A DNA stretch of 64,000 nt from positions 2,542,001 to 2,606,000 of the forward strand of contig NC_008009.1 in NCBI RefSeq assembly GCF_000014005.1, written 5' to 3'. The translations under genes and the position numbers were made by a program. The stretch is from Candidatus Koribacter versatilis Ellin345 (GTDB taxonomy: Bacteria > Acidobacteriota > Terriglobia > Terriglobales > Acidobacteriaceae). Within the stretch, counting starts at the first letter, position 1. The number at the start of each line of letters is the position of its first letter. The notes below the pieces were generated by a model. That model worked only from the letters and a program-made list of their open reading frames with translations. It ran no database searches and was not told the origin of the DNA. Positions 61,773 to 64,000 of the stretch are shown here, in pieces.

Positions 61773-63371
61773 TTGATCCCTGACTGTATACCCTTGGCCG
61801 AAGTTCCGCATACCACGCGGCTTTTTGCGGACTATCTCGCTCACTCTGCCAAACTGCAGGCATTCTATCCCGCGTTGAAGTACAACCAGAACCTCGCTGC
61901 ATACACTTCTTCCATCCAGTACCAACCCGGTACTCGGGATCGAGTTGCAACCGCTTTACAAATCTTGAATGAGCGTTTGGGCGCCTCGCCGGAAGCGCTG
62001 GCGAATATAGAACGGCTGCGTCGCGGCGCGTATGCGGTGGTGTCAGGACAGCAGGTTGGACTGTTCGGCGGCCCTCTGCTGGCGGTGTTGAAGGCCGCGC
62101 ACGCGGTACGGTTGGCGCGCGATCTGACGGCGCAAGGGACAGATACGATTCCCGTGTTTTGGATGGCGTCGGAGGACCACGACCTTGCGGAAGTGGACCA
62201 CGTCTTCCTTCCCAAGAATGATTTTTCGCTGCAGCGCTTCACGGCGGATGCAACCGGCACGACGGGCGCGCCCATGTCGGACCTGCGCTTTGAACCTACG
62301 ATCGAGAACCTAGTTCAGCAGACCTCCGAGCTATTGGGCGACAGCAGTCTGGTTGACATCCTGCGCGAAAGCTATCGGCCGGGCGAGACCGTGGCCGGCG
62401 CATTCGGCAAGCTCTTCGCACGCTTGTTTGCGAAGCATGGGCTGGTACTGCTCGATCCCGCGGATACGGAGTTGCATCGGATTGCCGCGCCATTGTTCCG
62501 GCGCGCCGTGGCCGAGGCCGCAGAGATTGCGCGTGCGCTGGTGGATCGCGGCAAAGAGCTGGAACATGCCGGATATCACGAGCAGGTAAAGGTGAGCGCG
62601 TCGAGCGTGCTGCTGTTTGGCATTCAGGACGGCGCGCGAGTAGCGATCCAGCGCCAGAACGACCACTTTAGCGTCGGTAAAGAGAAACTGACCCAGGAAG
62701 AGCTTCTGGCGCGGATTGACGCCGAGCCGGAGAAGTTCAATGCCAACGTGCTGCTGCGTCCGGTAATGCAGGACACATTGCTGCCAACGCTGGCATATAT
62801 CGGCGGGCCGGCGGAAGTGGCGTACTTCGCGCAAGGATCAGTGGTTTATGAACGATTGCTTGGACGAGCCACGCCGATTCTGCCACGCTTCAGTGCGACG
62901 CTGATCGAACCGAAGGTCGAAAAGCTGCTTGAGAAATATGACTTGAAGTTCGAAGACATCAACCACGGTGCGGATGCTCTCGCCGAGAAGCTGGCGCAGA
63001 AGACACTGCCGCCGGAATTGGATGAACAGTTCCGCGTCGCATTGGCGACCGTGACGCAAACCATGGCGCAGGCAAAGGACGCGCTGGCCAAAGTCGACGC
63101 AAGCCTGGTGGAAGCGGCGGAGCGGGCGACGTCGAAGATGCGCTACCAGGTCGGAAGATTGCATCGGCGGGCGGCGCGGGCGGCGCTGCGGAGAACCCAT
63201 GTGCTCTCGCAGCATGCGGACCTGATCGTAAATGCGCTGTATCCGGAGAAAGAGCTGCAGGAGCGCACCGTCGGGGCAGCGTATTTCCTGGCTAAGTATG
63301 GACTCGATCTCGTGGATACCCTGGTGGATGCAGCGGGGACTTGTCCGGAGCATCGGGTGATTCGGGTTTGA
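61773..63371 (+). CDS. bshC: Bacillithiol biosynthesis cysteine-adding enzyme
   Basis: BshC adds cysteine to glucosaminyl-malate, the last step in bacillithiol, a low-molecular-weight thiol. The 532-residue protein starts at TTG 61773 with GGAGAG upstream. Family signatures are AVVSGQQVGLFGGPLL near 87-102 and FWMASEDHDLAEVDHV near 127-142. BshA and BshB are not in this window. The two DinB-family proteins here belong to a superfamily that includes bacillithiol S-transferases. Confidence 0.93.
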   Translation: MIPDCIPLAEVPHTTRLFADYLAHSAKLQAFYPALKYNQNLAAYTSSIQYQPGTRDRVATALQILNERLGASPEALANIERLRRGAYAVVSGQQVGLFGGPLLAVLKAAHAVRLARDLTAQGTDTIPVFWMASEDHDLAEVDHVFLPKNDFSLQRFTADATGTTGAPMSDLRFEPTIENLVQQTSELLGDSSLVDILRESYRPGETVAGAFGKLFARLFAKHGLVLLDPADTELHRIAAPLFRRAVAEAAEIARALVDRGKELEHAGYHEQVKVSASSVLLFGIQDGARVAIQRQNDHFSVGKEKLTQEELLARIDAEPEKFNANVLLRPVMQDTLLPTLAYIGGPAEVAYFAQGSVVYERLLGRATPILPRFSATLIEPKVEKLLEKYDLKFEDINHGADALAEKLAQKTLPPELDEQFRVALATVTQTMAQAKDALAKVDASLVEAAERATSKMRYQVGRLHRRAARAALRRTHVLSQHADLIVNALYPEKELQERTVGAAYFLAKYGLDLVDTLVDAAGTCPEHRVIRV

Positions 63372-63395
63372 TCCTGAAGCGACCTTGTAACCATA

Positions 63396-63445
63396 GGGGT
63401 CCTTCGACTTCGCGGTCTGCGCCCGCTCCGCTCAGGATGACATCG
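63396..63445. repeat. Dispersed intergenic element (GCTCAGGATGAC type)
   Basis: The sequence TCCTTCGACTTCGCGG...CGCTCCGCTCAGGATGACA lies between bshC and the next gene. Its minus-strand translation reads CHPERSG, a phrase that recurs in the intergenic spacers of many acidobacteria and other soil bacteria. A related but degraded segment sits at 49575-49640. Only one good copy is seen here, so repeat status rests on recognition. Confidence 0.5.
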
Positions 63446-63461
63446 GTAGTAGAATCTCCCA

Positions 63462-63770
63462 ATGGCCAAGCATGCTGCTCCTTTCGAGACGACCTGCCCC
63501 TGCTGCGGGGCGGTGCTGAAGATTGATCCCGAGACGAAGGCGGTCTTGTCGCACGTTCCCAAGGCCGTGCCCAGAATGTTCGCGGATTTGAACGAAGCGG
63601 CCAAGGCGATGAAGGAACAAGAAGGCCGCAAGGAATCCATCTTCAAGCAGTCGGTGGAAAATCAGAAGAACGCGTCTGACCTGCTTGAGAAGAGGTTCCA
63701 GGAAGCTCTCAAGAAAGCCAAAGAGACGCCTGACCCAGGCAAACCAATCCGCGACTTCGATCTCGATTAA
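63462..63770 (+). CDS. Small zinc-ribbon-like protein of unknown function
   Basis: This 102-residue protein has an N-terminal CPCC (about 12-15) as the only cysteine pair, followed by a charged alpha-helical rest with a likely coiled coil (AAKAMKEQEGRKESIFKQS). The cysteines could bind one metal through dimerisation. No family is recognised. It is six bases upstream of the glycerophosphodiesterase gene and probably in one transcript with it. Confidence 0.72.
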   Translation: MAKHAAPFETTCPCCGAVLKIDPETKAVLSHVPKAVPRMFADLNEAAKAMKEQEGRKESIFKQSVENQKNASDLLEKRFQEALKKAKETPDPGKPIRDFDLD

Positions 63771-63776
63771 CGTCCT

Positions 63777-64000
63777 ATGGGCGAGCAGTCCAAAAGGCCG
63801 CTCCTGCTGGGTCATCGCGGGCAGCGGCACACGCGGCGGAAGATCATCCGATACTTCCAGCCGCAAACCATTCCTCCCGACAATACGATCGCCGCTTTCG
63901 AACTCACCATGCAGCGCGGCTGCGATGGCTTCGAATTCGATGTGCGCTACACCCACGACCGCCGCGGCGTGATCTGCCACGATCCGGATTATCGCGGACA
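63777..64000 (+). CDS. Glycerophosphodiester phosphodiesterase, N-terminal part
   Basis: The gene runs off the window after 74 codons. It shows the GDPD signature: LLLGHRG near 9-15, NTIAAFE near 36-42, FEFDVR near 53-58 (FEFDVRYTHD), and ICHDP near 66-70. These enzymes release glycerol-3-phosphate from deacylated phospholipids. The spacing between GHRG and NTIAAFE is longer than usual (about 20 residues), so an insertion is present. No signal peptide, so a cytosolic enzyme is likely. Confidence 0.88.
   Translation, partial: MGEQSKRPLLLGHRGQRHTRRKIIRYFQPQTIPPDNTIAAFELTMQRGCDGFEFDVRYTHDRRGVICHDPDYRG

Noticed and set aside
1-64000. CRISPR arrays, insertion sequences, phage genes
   Set aside because: No spaced direct repeats, transposase, integrase or phage structural genes were seen anywhere in the window.

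Overview
The window looks like a chromosomal segment of an acidobacterium (Acidobacteriota, probably class Terriglobia). The evidence is a run of three paralogous secreted proteins of the acidobacterial VWFA-related family, a large Oar-like TonB-dependent receptor with an N-terminal carboxypeptidase-regulatory domain, a bacillithiol enzyme (BshC), a YXWGXW-repeat secreted protein, many small secreted proteins of unknown function, and dispersed intergenic elements of a kind common in these genomes. Two RNA genes are present, tRNA-Ala(CGC) and tmRNA. There is no prophage, insertion sequence, CRISPR array or other obvious mobile DNA. Genes are dense, many overlap by 1-4 bases, and several use TTG or GTG starts that are backed by good ribosome binding sites.

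Layout. 0-7.2 kb: a truncated secreted phosphoesterase, a multicopper oxidase, a PagL-like outer-membrane lipid A deacylase homologue, bifunctional FtcD and a secreted protein. 7.2-10.0 kb: a minus-strand four-gene unit made of an Lgt-like membrane protein, a radical SAM enzyme with the cysteine architecture of archaeal tetraether lipid synthase (Tes), and two small membrane proteins; this is the most interesting locus here. 10.1-13.5 kb: the TonB receptor. 13.8-24.3 kb: housekeeping genes, mostly minus strand: gpsA-plsY-thpR, cinA, an NHL-type propeller, pgpA-yacG-rimO and a TgpA-like transglutaminase, with one unknown duplicated-domain protein. 24.4-33.3 kb: a DUF2520 protein, ribA, tRNA-Ala, a large secreted repeat protein, a DUF4112 protein, a PoxB-type TPP enzyme, a hemerythrin variant, and BON, DinB and ACT-domain proteins. 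33.4-41.8 kb: an APC permease, a pseudo-receiver, a PLP decarboxylase, a stand-alone DUF4118 protein, a CsgG-like lipoprotein pair and a second DinB protein. 41.8-49.1 kb: a membrane phosphoesterase, a B12-binding radical SAM enzyme, an atypical response regulator, two transporters and the YXWGXW protein. 49.1-49.9 kb is non-coding and repeat-rich. 49.9-56.0 kb: a MocR regulator divergent from a secreted duplicated-domain protein with NIPSNAP, a large membrane protein, a GYD protein and a SRPBCC-like protein. 56.0-64.0 kb: tmRNA, three VWFA-related genes, bshC, a small zinc-ribbon protein and the start of a glycerophosphodiesterase.

Lipid functions recur: plsY and gpsA make phosphatidic acid precursors, pgpA makes phosphatidylglycerol, and the PagL homologue and the Tes/Lgt-like pair would modify finished lipids. 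Acidobacteria are known for membrane-spanning iso-diabolic acid lipids and branched tetraethers, so the Tes/Lgt-like unit is a plausible part of such a pathway. That link is an inference from family resemblance and gene order.
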